DNA from: Siphonodentalium dalli
Lineage: Eukaryota > Mollusca > Scaphopoda > Gadilida > Siphonodentaliidae
Assembly (NCBI GenBank): GCA_032622095.1
Contig: CP136068.1
Coordinates: 157,551,465 to 157,615,464 of the forward strand
Direction of reading: 5' to 3'
Length of the DNA stretch: 64,000 nucleotides
Positions within the stretch are counted from its first letter, which is position 1. The number at the start of each line of letters is the position of its first letter. This document shows positions 12,600 to 24,342 of this stretch, in pieces. The notes beneath the pieces are model-generated. The model saw nothing but the letters and a program-made list of their open reading frames with translations, ran no database searches and had not been told where the DNA came from. The translations under genes were made by a program, and so were the position numbers.

Positions 12600-14310
12600 A
12601 CTTTACTTTGTAAAGTTTGAGCTATTGCCATGGCTTTGTCGTTCGTCGTCCGTGTGTGCGTGTGTACGTAAGGCGTCAATAATACAGGCTACATGTCGTA
12701 CCTTTGGTCGGATCATAATGAAATTTGTCATAGCTGTTGACATCATTTAGACCAGAATGAATAATTTTGGGGTCAATCGGAAAAAAAAACATTGCTGCCA
12801 GCGGCCATCTTGGATTTTAAAATTCAATCCATTAGCACGGGCTACATGCCGTATTGTTTGTCTGATCGTCATGAAATTTGTCATGAATGTTAATATTGAC
12901 ATGTAGATGGGAACGAGTCATTTTGGGGTCATTCGGCCCAAAAACATGGCCGCCAGCAGCCATCTTGGATTTTACTCTTTGTATGACTAAATTCTTTAGT
13001 ACGTGCTACAGGTCGTACTTTTAGTCTGATCGTCATAAAATTTGTCATGGATGTTAACAATGACATGTAGATGGGAAACGACTCATTTTGGGGCCATTCG
13101 CCCGAAAAAAATGGCCGCAAGCAGCCATCTTGGATTTTACTCTTTGTATGACTAAATCCTTTAGCGCGGGCTACAGGTCGTACCTTTAGTCCGATCATCA
13201 TAAAATTTGTCATGGCTGTTGAAATTGGAATGTAGATGGGAACGAGTCATTTTGGAGTCATTCGGACAAAAAACTGTGTTTTTGGAAGTCGGGTCACCTT
13301 CTAGTAGATATATACGATATCTCTGCATGTTGATAATCTATATAGTATTAATTAGATATTTCAAAAAATATGGCCGCCAGCGACCATCTTGGATTTAATC
13401 CATTAGCACGGGCCACAGGTCGTACTGTTTGTCTGATCATCATCAAATTTGTCATGGATGTTAATATTGACATGTAGATGAGAACGAGTAATTTTGGGGT
13501 CATTCGGCCAAAAAACATGGCCGCCAGCAGCCATCTTGGATTTTACTCTTTGTATGACTAAATCCTTTAGCGCGGGCTACAGGTCGTACCTTTAGTCCGA
13601 TCATCATAAAATTTGTCATGGCTGTTGAAATTGGAATGTAGATGGGAACGAGTCATTTTGGGGTCATTCGGACAAAAAACTGTGTTTTGGACTGGTCAAA
13701 TCGTGACCCCACTTGACCTTCAAAATGGACAATTCAAGGTCAAAGCCCGGACGAAGTCGGGTCACCTTCTAGTAGATATATACGATATCTCTGCATGTTG
13801 ATAATCTATATAGTATTAATTAGATATTTCAAAAAATATGGCCGCCAGCGACTATCTTGGATTTAATCCATTAGCACGGGCCACAGGTCGTACTGTTTGT
13901 CTGATCATCATCAAATTTGTCATGGATGTTAATATTGACATGTAGATGAGAACGAGTAATTTTGGGGTCATTCGGCCAAAAAACATGGCCGCCAGCAGCC
14001 ATCTTGGATTTTACTCTTTGTATGACTAAATTCTTTAGCACAGGCTACAGGTCGTACCTTTAGTGTGATCATCATAAAATTTGTCAGGAATGTTGAAATT
14101 GGAACGTAGATGGGAAACGAGTCATTTTTGGGTCATTCGGACAAAAAACTGTGTTTTGGACTGGTCAAATCGTGACCCCACTTGACCTTCAAAATGGACA
14201 ATTCAAGGTCAAAGCCCGGACGAAGTCGGGTCACCTTCTAGTAGATATATATGATATCTCTGCATGTTGATAATCTATATAGTATTAATTAGATATTTCA
14301 ACTTTCCGCA
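12600..14310. repeat. Satellite-like repeats with 'ATGGCCGCCAGC...CATCTTGGATTT' units
   Basis: Units of about 150-190 bp contain GTCGTAC...TAGTC.GATCATCATAAAATTTGTCATG, GGGAACGAGTCATTTTGGGGTCATTCGG and ATGGCCGCCAGCAGCCATCT (each quoted in pieces). They recur near 12900, 13080, 13370, 13510, 13830 and 13980. A higher-order unit carries an AGTCGGGTCACCTTCTAGTA block followed by a TCTATATAGTATTAATTAG block; full copies are at 13290-13350, 13755-13820 and 14225-14300. Small open frames follow the repeats and are not genes. Confidence 0.85.
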
Positions 14311-14479
14311 TTCCTTATCGCTCCATTGATTATAACACGTGAAATTATTCTTGTTCCAAGTGTCATTGAAACTTTCATTAGTAGCTTGCTCAAGTCGTAA
14401 TATCATGATGTGAAAACTATGAGCATATGAATCCCACTCTCTGTCAATTCCAATGTTAAAGTGACACTTCTAGTGCAAA

Positions 14480-17025
14480 ATTGGCAATAATGTGATACAT
14501 CATTGTTATTATGTACATAATTGTCTAATCATGTACTTCTTTACTACCTAATTCTCAGTATACTCTAATAAAACATCAAAACTCTATATTATGATTCCCA
14601 TTCATAGCTATTTGCTATCCCAAGTGTTTGATTAAACATCTACAATCATGATCAATTGGCCTCTCACTGCTCAATACACTGTGTTGACCCAGACCCATAT
14701 AACTGGAATGTCATGGCTTGTGTATTGCTTACTTTTGGTCAATATGGATGAACATGTCAGTAAAATACATACAGTAATAAAAACGAAAAAACAATTATCA
14801 AAAAATTGATGAATTTTTTTCGCGCACTTAGGGGACATAGGAAATGGCCATCCGCTTAGGACAGACAGGAGTGCACGAGAGGGGGGAAATTTGGGGCTGC
14901 TGAGGGCTATATTCATATGAAAATTGACAGTAATTTCATCAATAAAGACCCTATTATATTATGGTTTACTACTGATTATTTGTGAAAGTGTCCTAAGATT
15001 TAGGTCTAATAATATTAAAGATAATATTAATGTGGCTTAGATTTAGGTAATTGTTCGATCCCAAATTTACCCAAGTCCATTGGCACTAATTATAACCTCT
15101 GTACTCCGAATATCGGGCAGCTTTATTAGTCCGTAAGTGAACAAATACGCTAACATTTACCTCCAAAATCCAAACGCTTAAAGCGATGGAAGAGACTGAA
15201 CGCAATCAGTTAGAAGTTAATGGTGTGAACGTTTCCGCATTTGAGTTGACCTATGTTTGACCCCGATGACCGTTATTGGCAACATTTAGTTACAAACGGA
15301 CAAAGTGTTCCTGGCACATTTATCAAATTTATTTACAAATCCCACTTTCTGCCAATTCCAATGTTAAAGTGACACTGCTAAAGTGACACTTCTTTCCCGG
15401 GGTGGTTGGTTACAATAATTTAAAAATCAAATATTTCAACCTTGTATACTGGAATTGTTTTCTGGGCCCCCCCCCCCCCCCCAACACCCCCTGACAGACA
15501 CATATATTTTTAATAATAAATTTTATATTCTTCTTTTTAGTTATATGCATGTATTTATAAACAAGAAGAAAATCAGCAAGGTTGAAAGATGGCCGAACAT
15601 TAACGACAGTTAGAAACAGAAAATATGGTACTTCTTGTCTCCAGTTCTCACACGGAAAATAATTGCATGTAATGTGAGTGAAATTAAGCTTTTGGTATTG
15701 TATAAAACAAGTTAGTAATGTATTATTGGCAATAATGTGATAATTTGTGTTATTATGTACATAAATGTCTAAACATGTACTTCTTTACTACTTAATTCTC
15801 AGTATACTCTAATAAAACATCAAAACTCTATATTATGATTCCCATTCATAGCTATTTGCTATCCCAAGTGTTTGATTAAACATCTACAATCATGATCAAT
15901 TGGCCTCTCACTGCTCAATACACTGTGTTGACCCAGACCCATATAACTGGAATGTCATGGCTTGTGTATTGCTTACTTTTGGTCAATATGGATGAACATG
16001 TCAGTAAAATACATACAGTAATAAAAACGAAAAAAAAATTATCCAAAAATTGATGATTTTTTTTCGCGCACTTAGGGGATAAAGTAAATGGCCGTCCGCT
16101 TAAGACAGACAGGAGTGCACGAGAGGGGGCATGCCCCTCTCGTAGGCGGGGGTCCGGGGGGCTTCCCCCGGGGAAAATTTTGAAAATTTGGGGCTGCTGA
16201 GGGCTATATTCATATGAAAATTGACAGTAATTTCATCAATAAAGACCCTATTATATTATGGTTTACTACTGATTATTTGTGAAAGTGTCCTAAGATTTAG
16301 GTCTAATAATATTAAAGATAATATTAATGTGGCTTAGATTTAGGTAATTGTTCGATCCCAAATTTACCCAAGTGCATTGTCACTAATTATTACCTCTGTA
16401 ATCCGAAACCTCTGTACTCCAAATATCGGACAGCTTTATTAGTCCGTAAGTGAACAAATACACTAACATTTACCCCCAAAATCCGAATGCTTAAAGCGAC
16501 TGAACGCAATCAGTTAGAAGTTAATGGTGTGAACGTTTCCGCATTTGAGTTGACCTATGTTTGACCCCGTTGACCGTTATTGACAACATTTAGTTACAAA
16601 CGGAAGAAGTGTTCCTGTCACATTTATCAAATTTATTTACAAATCCCACTTTCTGCCAATTCCAATGTTAAAGTGACACTGCTAAAGTGACACTGCCTTC
16701 CCGGGGTGGTGGGTTACAATAATTTAAAAATCAAATATTTCAATCTTGTATACTGGAATTTTTTTCTGGCCCCCTCCCCCACACCCCTGACAGACACATA
16801 TATTTTTAATAATAAATTTATTATTCTTCTTTTTAGTTATATGCATGTATTAATAAACAAGAAGAAAATCAGCAAGGTTGAAAGATGGCTGAACATTAAC
16901 AACAGTTAGAAACAGAAAATATGGTACTCCTTGTCTCCAGTTCTTACATGGAAAATAATTGCATGTAATGTGAGTGAAATTAAGCTTTTGGTATTGTATA
17001 AAACAAGTTAGTAATGTATTATAAG
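14480..17025. repeat. Two tandem copies of a 1.25-1.3-kb non-coding unit
   Basis: Unit 1 (about 14480-15725) and unit 2 (about 15726-17025) are near-identical across their length, for example TACTTCTTTACTACxTAATTC at 14533 and 15777, and GGGGTGGTxGGTTACAATAA near 15400 and 16703. Unit 2 contains an extra GC-rich stretch near 16130-16180 (CATGCCCCTCTCGTAGGCGG and following) absent from unit 1. C homopolymers lie near 15470. No coding content. The copies abut directly, so they do not flank anything as LTRs would. Confidence 0.88.
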
Positions 17026-17166
17026 ATACTTGAAATACCATACCTTTTTCCTTATTCGTTGTTTAGGTAAATTGAAAGGTAACATCAGTGTGGAATGCCT
17101 TCTCTTTTCGCGCATCAACTGTTGGCAGTATTGGCCTGACAATATTTACCTTGACCTTGTAAGCCT

Positions 17167-17235
17167 GTGCATTCTCTTATATATGCGAGGCTTCCTATGG
17201 GACACCTGCATATATAGAAAATGCACTGGGACAGG
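17167..17235. repeat. Decayed palindrome related to the 10.3-10.5-kb MITE
   Basis: GTGCATTCTCTTATATATGC followed by a GAGGCTTCCTATGGG centre and a degraded mirror arm (CATATATAGAAAATGCAC). It matches the internal palindromes at 10301-10369 and 10449-10517, so it is a remnant of the same MITE family. The outer CCCTTTACCC ends are not evident here. Confidence 0.7.
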
Positions 17236-17734
17236 ATCTTTACTGAAGCATCAGAGCAACTCATGTCATGAAAACGTTAAAGGCCTGTTGTCTTGCATTA
17301 TACCTAACTAGTAATTATTGCAAACCTTACTCGTATTTAAATTCGCGCAGTATTATTTTCCCACACGGTTTGGTATAAATTCAGGAGTCGTACTGTTTCT
17401 TGCTTAGTTTTAAATTGGCGAGGGTAATATGTTCGTGAGTGCATGTTCAGTATTTTACGTAAGAATACATGTTTTACGGACGATTGGAGTCATTAGATTC
17501 ATATTCGGACAAGAATCTCATTACCATTTAAAGCATATAATGCGATAAATAATTGTACCATATAATCTTCTACGTTTAAATGCTTGTAAAAATTAATATT
17601 TCAGATCCCGTTTCCATATTCACAACCCTGCGTCTAGTGGCACAGTAGTTATATAATAGTCATGAGTTATTTACATGTATGTGAACCCAACTATTTAATA
17701 TTTAAAACACAAGCAACCTTTATTATGTCCCCGA

Positions 17735-18420
17735 CTTGAAGGCGGCGGGTATATAGGCGACGTGTACGTCCGTCCGTCCGTCCGTACAAACATTTTGCAT
17801 TATTGTTCAGCAACTGCTGGGCCGATTTAGCTGATATTTGATATGGTGATAGAGCAGCATGGGGGGAACAGCTACATGCATAGCGCGGGTTTCGTCCACC
17901 CATTTTCACCAGAGTTATGGCCCTTTTTGACTTAGAAAATTCAATTTTGTCTGTCCGTACAAACATTTTGCATTATTGTTCAGCAACCGCTGGGCAGATT
18001 TAGCTGATATTTGATATGGCGATAGAGCAGCATGGGGGGAACAGCTACATGCATAGCGCGGGTTTCGTCCACCCATTTTCACCAGAGTTATGGCCCTTTT
18101 TTACTTAGAAAATTCAATTTTTCTCTTGTTTTTTTGGGTTTCCAGATGATAGCGTGAGCTTTGGTGGTACAGTTATATGAAAATACATGTCTGATGATTT
18201 TTGCCAGAGTTATGGCCCTTTTTTCAACTTAGAAAATTTGAATTTTTGCTTGTTTTTGGGTTTCCAGATCGCTTGTTTTTGGGTTTCCGGAATTTCTAGT
18301 ATGAACTTCTTTTGGAATGGTCATATAGACCTCCTGGGATATCCGCAGTTTCGTCCATGCTTAATCCGAATTGCTACGGTCGGGGGCAAATGCCACGCGA
18401 CAGCGTACCTCTTGTTTTTC
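17735..18420. repeat. Dispersed repeat with (CGTC)n and an internal 150-bp tandem duplication
   Basis: Opens with TCCCCGACTTGAAGGCGGCG and a (CGTC)n tract. Two near-identical blocks follow at about 17785-17945 and 17945-18120 (ACAAACATTTTGCATTATTG ... CAGAGTTATGGCCCTTTTT). Further CCAGAGTTATGGCCC and GGGTTTCCAGAT words run to 18420. A related block is at 19961-20110. No protein is supported. Confidence 0.7.
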
Positions 18421-19960
18421 TGAAGTCAGCAGCCTGCTCAGTTTCGGTTTTATGTTCGAACTCAATTCAATGATCCACATAACTGCTCAAATATCAGAAT
18501 AATTACTTCGATCATATACACCCATCTTAACAACAAAATTATAATAAGTCATCTCCTATTCGATGTAAATTTCCGTCGTGATGGTCTTTACTACACAAAT
18601 GTATCTTTAGGACAGATTAAGAACTGACACTGTCATCAAACACAGGACCTTTTCTAAAATATGTTTGTCAGTTTTGAATTCGCGCAACATGGTACGCAAA
18701 TTCAAGTGCGCGAATTTTAAACTGAGTGAAAAATAGTACTGCACGTATTTAAATACAATTAAGGTAGCCAATTATCAGACAACATGATTTTCAGTGTACT
18801 GTACATATATTAATATTTTTCCTCCCATTATTAAGTTACATAAATTTGGAGGTTATATAAACTGAGCCATAATGCTGGGCAGTATTTTTGTATACCGATT
18901 ATAAGTGGTTAGGTTTTCCATACTGTCACCATTGGGTTAATTTTGTTTTTATTAGGTACACTGAAGTTGGGGTATTATCGAGGTTTGCATGAATATTTTG
19001 AAAGTAGAACACCATATTACTCTATCGGCAATGATTTTGACCAAGCCCAAATTGTTTCTGGATTTGATTTTGCCAACTGGTCACATTCAGATTATGTGTG
19101 ACTATACGATCGGCGATTCGTATACTAGCTGCATTCCTTCATGCTTTTAATAATAATTCCTGATTATAACGATTGTATCTGTGTATTACTGATAATTACC
19201 AAACACCACAGAAAATAATTCTATGGGAAATTATACATGGTGTATGACGGACATTGGCTAAGCGACTTTAATTGATTTCTAAATTACAATTACCAGTAGG
19301 CTTATCTTTTCAGTGTGATATTTGAGCTGGTTCATTTTCTGTAAAGCTGCCTTTAGTTACTTTTCATATAATTATATTTACATACTAAGTGTGATTATCA
19401 CTAAATCCAGCATTCCGATTGGTGGGCGCCCACGTGACTAGTTGCAGTTATTTCTCAGTGAACATGCAAGAGGTCATAACTGCAACCCCATAATTACATC
19501 GCCGCGTCATTGGTTTTGGAAAGAAGAACGCGTAATGTTTTGGGCGCCATTGGACTCACGCAGGATTGACTTAATAAATCATCAGGTTTCAATATAAAGA
19601 AATTATTCCTGTTAACTTTTGCCAAGGGTGCTATGTGATATTTTGGGCTGGTTTTGCTGATAATGCGGGTTGAATTTGCCACGGTGGGGGTATGCTAGCA
19701 CGCGAGTGCACACCTCTTATTGGAATTGGTATTTAATGGGGCTAATTGACTTGGTTGGTTTTGAGGTTGTAACAGTAATTTTACATAACAGTGGTTTCAG
19801 CATTCTAACTTGCTAAATCCGGTTAATGGAGAATTGCTAATGATCAAAATATGAACAAATATATTGATATGATTGAAATATATTGAGGCTACTCCTGGAT
19901 TTTAATTGTTTTAAAGACATTCATGAGAATGCAACGAAGTTAGGGTGGGTATACTGGAGT
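18421..19960. other. No gene seen
   Basis: AT-rich sequence without clear repeats. A GC-richer patch near 19420-19720 has no recognisable frame. Confidence 0.45.
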
Positions 19961-20270
19961 CAACTTGTCCGTCCGTCATCCGTCCGTCCGTGGACACAAA
20001 TTTGTTTGGGAGTTTTTCTCAGTCATCAACCACCATGTGAATCTGTGCACCTGCGATTATGACGTCTGTCGGACGTTTTTTGATGGAGTTATTCCCCCTT
20101 TTTCGACTTAGAAAATTTTCGCAACATGTATAATTTTGTCCGAGCTTTTATTTCTACATTTTAGGTCAATTTTTTTTATACGCCCGTTTGAAAAAACGGC
20201 CGTATTATAGTATTGGTCTGTCCGTCCGTCCGTCCGGGGGTCCGTCCGTCCGTTAACCTGGTTTCCGGAT
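19961..20270. repeat. CGTCCGTC-bearing repeat and short hairpin
   Basis: CCGTCCGTC tracts occur at 19966-19991 and 20216-20252. Between them, ATACGCCCGTTT-GAAAA-AACGGCCGTAT (20178-20204) can fold into a short hairpin. The arrangement looks like the ends of small non-autonomous repeats, but I cannot assign a family. Confidence 0.5.
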
Positions 20271-20706
20271 GATAACTTTAGTTAGAGTGAACCAAATTTA
20301 TGCGTGACTTTAGATCATCATTGTTAGATCAGTAATACAAATATTAATGTCCTATCCATAAATACCTGAACAAAATCAATAATTTCTTAGTTAACATCAG
20401 TCAAACAAAGAAAATATTATATATCATATTCCAATCAACGTGTTTTCAAATATTACAACAAAGTAAAGACTTACACATAAACAATTAAAATAATACGATG
20501 CTCAAGAACAGATATATAATTATATAATTAAGAACACGTTTTTCATTGTCAACCGATATTGTGTAAGGAAATCATAAACGCTCTTTATAATAGGTTATTT
20601 ATGTAACTTTGGGGGGGGGCAATACATCTGGCAAAACATGAAAATAAACTGCCGAATTTTTGAAAGTCGGTATCTTATCTTACCACCTAAACCTATGGAT
20701 GTGAAG
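20271..20706. other. No gene seen upstream of the first H3 promoter
   Basis: Non-coding, AT-rich, with a G run at 20611-20619. Not shared with the region upstream of the second H3 gene, where family D sequence ends at about 43491. Confidence 0.5.
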
Positions 20707-21286
20707 TTATTAAAATTCATAAAGAAGATTCAAATCTGAAAGAATGTTAAACTGTAGTGTAGATGCGCAAAATGTGAGAGAAATGGTTACTGAAATAAAT
20801 GGAAATTCGCATTAATTTACACAAAAACCTCAATCTTTTGAGAAAACAATAACATTCAAACAGTTTTACAAATACACCACTAATGTTTCGACCTAACTTG
20901 TAGCTCTGATATACAAAGTGTTTAGTTATATTGCTGATGATGGTAATCGTAAAATATATTAAATAAAAAAACATTGTACCTAAGTTGTTTTTCACAAGAT
21001 GACCGCATTTTTCGATCCAAAACTGATAGGAACCAAATCGAAGGGTGCGAGGATCGAACTTCACTGACAATTCGCGCCGATCACGATGCAGAGTTATCGG
21101 CTACCGACCGCTGACAAGTAACCAATGAGAGATCGCCTCGGCGGCCAATCGTTCACGCACCTCGCGAACCAATGAACAGCTCAGATATGGGACAAGAAAG
21201 CCAATCGGATTGCAGCTTGTCGACCTATTTAGAATCGACTTTGAAATGTTTTGCTTTATATCGTCAAATTCTTTTACAGAAGACTT
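20707..21286 (+). promoter_or_regulatory. Histone H3 promoter and 5' leader (H3 copy 1), detached from its coding region
   Basis: Nearly identical to the region upstream of the second H3 gene (43492-44040). It has four CCAAT boxes (about 21120, 21155, 21179 and 21210) and the TATA-like CTATTTAGA at 21225-21233. The leader continues to TTTTACAGAAGACTT at 21286, where element A1 begins. By comparison with H3 copy 2, the next bases should be CGAGAATCTCATTCAAAATG; they are found instead at 34459. The promoter itself shows no obvious damage. It even retains about 33 bp (around 20878-20910) missing from copy 2. It would now transcribe element A1 in sense. Confidence 0.9.
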
Positions 21287-21482
21287 GAAGATTCATCTTT
21301 TTTCGCCACGCAACCTACGCAGAAAGCTGAATTATATCTATGTTTCTGTGAGTGTATTGTGTGCGTTAATACGGATTTCTCACCCAGGTTCCAGGCCTCG
21401 GGAGCATCCAGGATGTGGCTGGGAATTTTCCTGCAGCAGTCAATTCAGGTCGTATAACATCACGCCCCAGCACGTGCACACA

Positions 21483-22808
21483 ATGGCTGTTCATACTGAT
21501 CGCGTTAATGGCGTCCTTTGGCGTCCTTCACCAGTTTTATTCGGGCCCACTAATGCCCCACCACCGTTGTGTTCCGATGATGTGGCGGGTAATGTCCCAT
21601 CCGTTCTCATAGAAAGCTTAGATCCTTTAGATCCCTACAAAGATTTATACCTTCCTGCAAATCGGAAAATTCCCGACGACGTTCGAGGGGATCTTCTAGA
21701 GCGCACAGTAAGTGCCAACATTCGTGGGGTTAACCCCGGTAGGATCACAGCGGCTTCTTTAGCGGACAAAGTTCTTGCCGAGATGCCAGGTTCAAATATT
21801 ACACACCCGCCATTTATCGTGGAAGGTCCATCCGGGATTGGAAAATCGTTTTCGTCAACAACAAGGTGGACGTTGAAAAATTCATCCAACTTTAGGAATT
21901 CCAACCTTACGGTGATGACTTATTTGTGGGATGGTCGGGTTCCCGTCAACGGGTCACCACAATACGTGTCAACTGGCTACCTTACCATGTACATCACGGA
22001 AACGTGTACGAACAATTATGTGGTTTCGGGGAAATAACATACATGGGATATGATTCCTTTTACAAACAAGGCCATACAATTGCAAACGGGGTACGGATTT
22101 TGAAGGCAAAGCTATCTGTGGAAGACTTCCAGGCCTTTCCCGATTTTATAGAGGTGGAGGGCCACACCGGATTGGTGACTGTGGTCGGACGCCCCCCTCT
22201 GTGCCTGCGATGTCGGGGGAGGGGCCATGTTAGGGCCACCTGCCCTCAGGGTAAACCTAGTTCGTATGCAGGTGCTGCTGGCCGTCACCCGGAGGATGAT
22301 GAGAGGGAAGCTCCCACGGGGGTAAGGATGTGCAGACCACGGATGTGCCGGACACACGCACCCCCCCCCCCCCTGGTGAGGATTATTCCATGCCGCCAGT
22401 CTTGTCTCTGTCCCAGTTTCAAGCTCAGTTCGACAATGCAATTCCGCCCACTGGGGATATTCGGCCCAGTTTGACTGATTTTGCGGACGATCTACTGCTC
22501 CACCACCGGAAGTATTGAATTTTCATACTCCTGCGGGAGACGTTTTAGCAGTGTCAGGGGGCATTGAGGTGATGGACACTTTCGCCCCCCGGCCAAGCGA
22601 TTCACGTAAACGTGCCCACGACCATTCAGACGACGAAACAGACAATAAGAAATTGGTTGTGGTTGTCAATCACGACCTCGCCGCCTCCGAGGACCCCCTC
22701 TTTTGTGATGGTACTGGTTCCTCGTCGGACCCCGGTACCATCACGGGGGATGAGAGTTCTCTCGGAGACGGCGTGGTTGAGGATTCAGATTGTTTGTCGG
22801 ACACTTAA
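21483..22808 (+). pseudogene. Family A ORF1 (gag-like, CCHC), copy A1, frameshifted
   Basis: Starts at the ATG at 21483 (MAVHTD...). Later parts of the frame match copy A2 at 31141-32451. The C-terminal half carries a CX2CX4HX4C knuckle (CLRCRGRGHVRATC, 22200-22245), followed by an acidic, low-complexity tail ending DSDCLSDT. ORF1 proteins of this kind bind element RNA to form the retrotransposition particle. Damage relative to A2 includes a 5-bp insertion near 21803, a 3-bp insertion near 21860 and a lengthened C run near 22361-22374. A2 has a stop where A1 reads through, so the two copies carry different lesions in one ancestral frame. Confidence 0.8.
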
Positions 22809-23195
22809 TTCATACCATTATTATGCTTACAAACTTAAACTCAACAAACTCAACTATGTTTGCAACGACTCGGATTAGCCCCCAGATTATGACGACTCTT
22901 CTTGATTGGCACTTGACCGCGGATTTGTCCACGACTGCCGGCCTTGCCTACCTCTTTCCATTTATGCCGGACTTATTATGGTCTGGCAGTCACTCAGGGT
23001 ATGGTTGTATCGTTTCCTATTATTTAGGTATTGTATGGTTTCGTTTACGTCCGTGCTTACTGTTTTTTATTAATTTCGGTACATTTTGCTTTATTTATTT
23101 ATCTTATATTTTCCTTATTTCTGATATGTTTAGTTTTGTTGCTTGTGTTCAGTTCTTCTCTTATTTGCCCCAACGTGGATGGGATTAAAATATCT

Positions 23196-24137
23196 TGTGT
23201 GATGCTCCAATTACTGTAGACGAGCTTTTGGAGGCCATTAAGGGTTTGACACGTGGCCGTGCACCGGCCCTGGATGGTTTGGGGGTGGAATTTTATTCCA
23301 CCTTCTCCCACCTCTTATTACCCACATTATTAGTCCTGTATAATAATTATTTTCTTACAAAATTGCCCCTCTCATTACGTACATCACTGATTACGCTCCT
23401 GCCCAAGGAACCGACCATCCCGAAATTCCCTCAAACTATCGTCCCATCAGTTTGTTAAATGTCGAACTTCCAAGGATATGTACCGACATCTTTTGCAATC
23501 AGTCATTTCTCTGCCTTCACTAAGGCTCAAATACCCACAATTGCCTTTTAAGTTGGTATGGCACAATCTTCATAACCCCGCCATTGATCCTCTGGTTCGG
23601 GGTATCATGTATCGTTTAATACATGGGGTTCTTTATACGAGAGATAGATTAGCAAAATACTATGGACAAAGGGTACTCAAAAACTGCCCTTTGTGCCTCC
23701 AATTTCCGGAGAACGTAGAGCATCTTTTCGTTAATTGTTCAGTTGTTCAAGTACTTTGGGACCTCGTCTTTGGTTGGCTCAAACCTCTAATACCGCATGA
23801 ACGGTTTCGCACACACCTTGGGTTTATTCGGTTTTTGTTAATTCGAGCCCGTGATCCGAATCATCGAGCATTAGCGCTCGTTCTCATTACTGAAGCCGTG
23901 GCCACTATTTGGCTCTTTAGAAACCACATACATCATGCTAAAAAATTCCTTCAAACGCGGCCGACGGTTTCTCAACCATCACACGTATTTATTTTGCGAT
24001 ATTTATCCCGGATCCGCACTCACGTACTCATTGACAAATTACGTATGTCCCTCACTTCTTTTGAAGAGCTTTGGCTCCAAACAACAGATATATGTGAACT
24101 GAATGCCACCGATGACTCTATCCATTTCAATATTTAG
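23196..24137 (+). pseudogene. Family A ORF2 remnant, copy A1: RT N-terminal piece joined to zinc-binding tail
   Basis: 23196-23458 encodes the start of an RT domain: ITVDELLEAIKGL, then an (A)LDGLGVEFY block and LRTSLITLLPKEP. This is the usual opening of LINE RT before the NYRPISLLN motif. The frame then jumps straight into 23470-24137, a reverse-transcriptase zinc-binding domain with VWHNLHNPAIDPLV, LIHGVLYTRDRLAKYYG and CX2CX8HX4C (CPLCLQFPENVEHLFVNC). All RT catalytic motifs (A, B and the C-motif aspartates) and the upstream endonuclease are absent. The junction is at the same place in A2, so the deletion predates the tandem pair. Confidence 0.8.
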
Positions 24138-24342
24138 TTATCTTTATTTAGATTGTCTCCTTTTGGTGACTTCACTTACGCCCGTGTAATACGCGGGTGC
24201 CCTACATATTACATTGTCATTCAACCGTTAATTCCTTTTCAATTCTTTTATAATTTACCAGTACCCTTTCATAACACTTTCACTTTGTTGATTATTTTTT
24301 TAGAAATTATTTCAACTTTTTCGTAGATTTTCTCAAATCTAC

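Noticed and set aside
14480..17025. LTR retrotransposon with long direct repeats
   Set aside because: The two repeats abut with nothing between them and have no gag/pol; plain tandem duplication.
22812..23188. Hydrophobic open frame between ORF1 and the RT remnant of family A (also 32466-32831)
   Set aside because: The sequence is T-rich and reads as membrane-like in several frames; no endonuclease motif. More likely residue of the deleted ORF2 start or non-coding.
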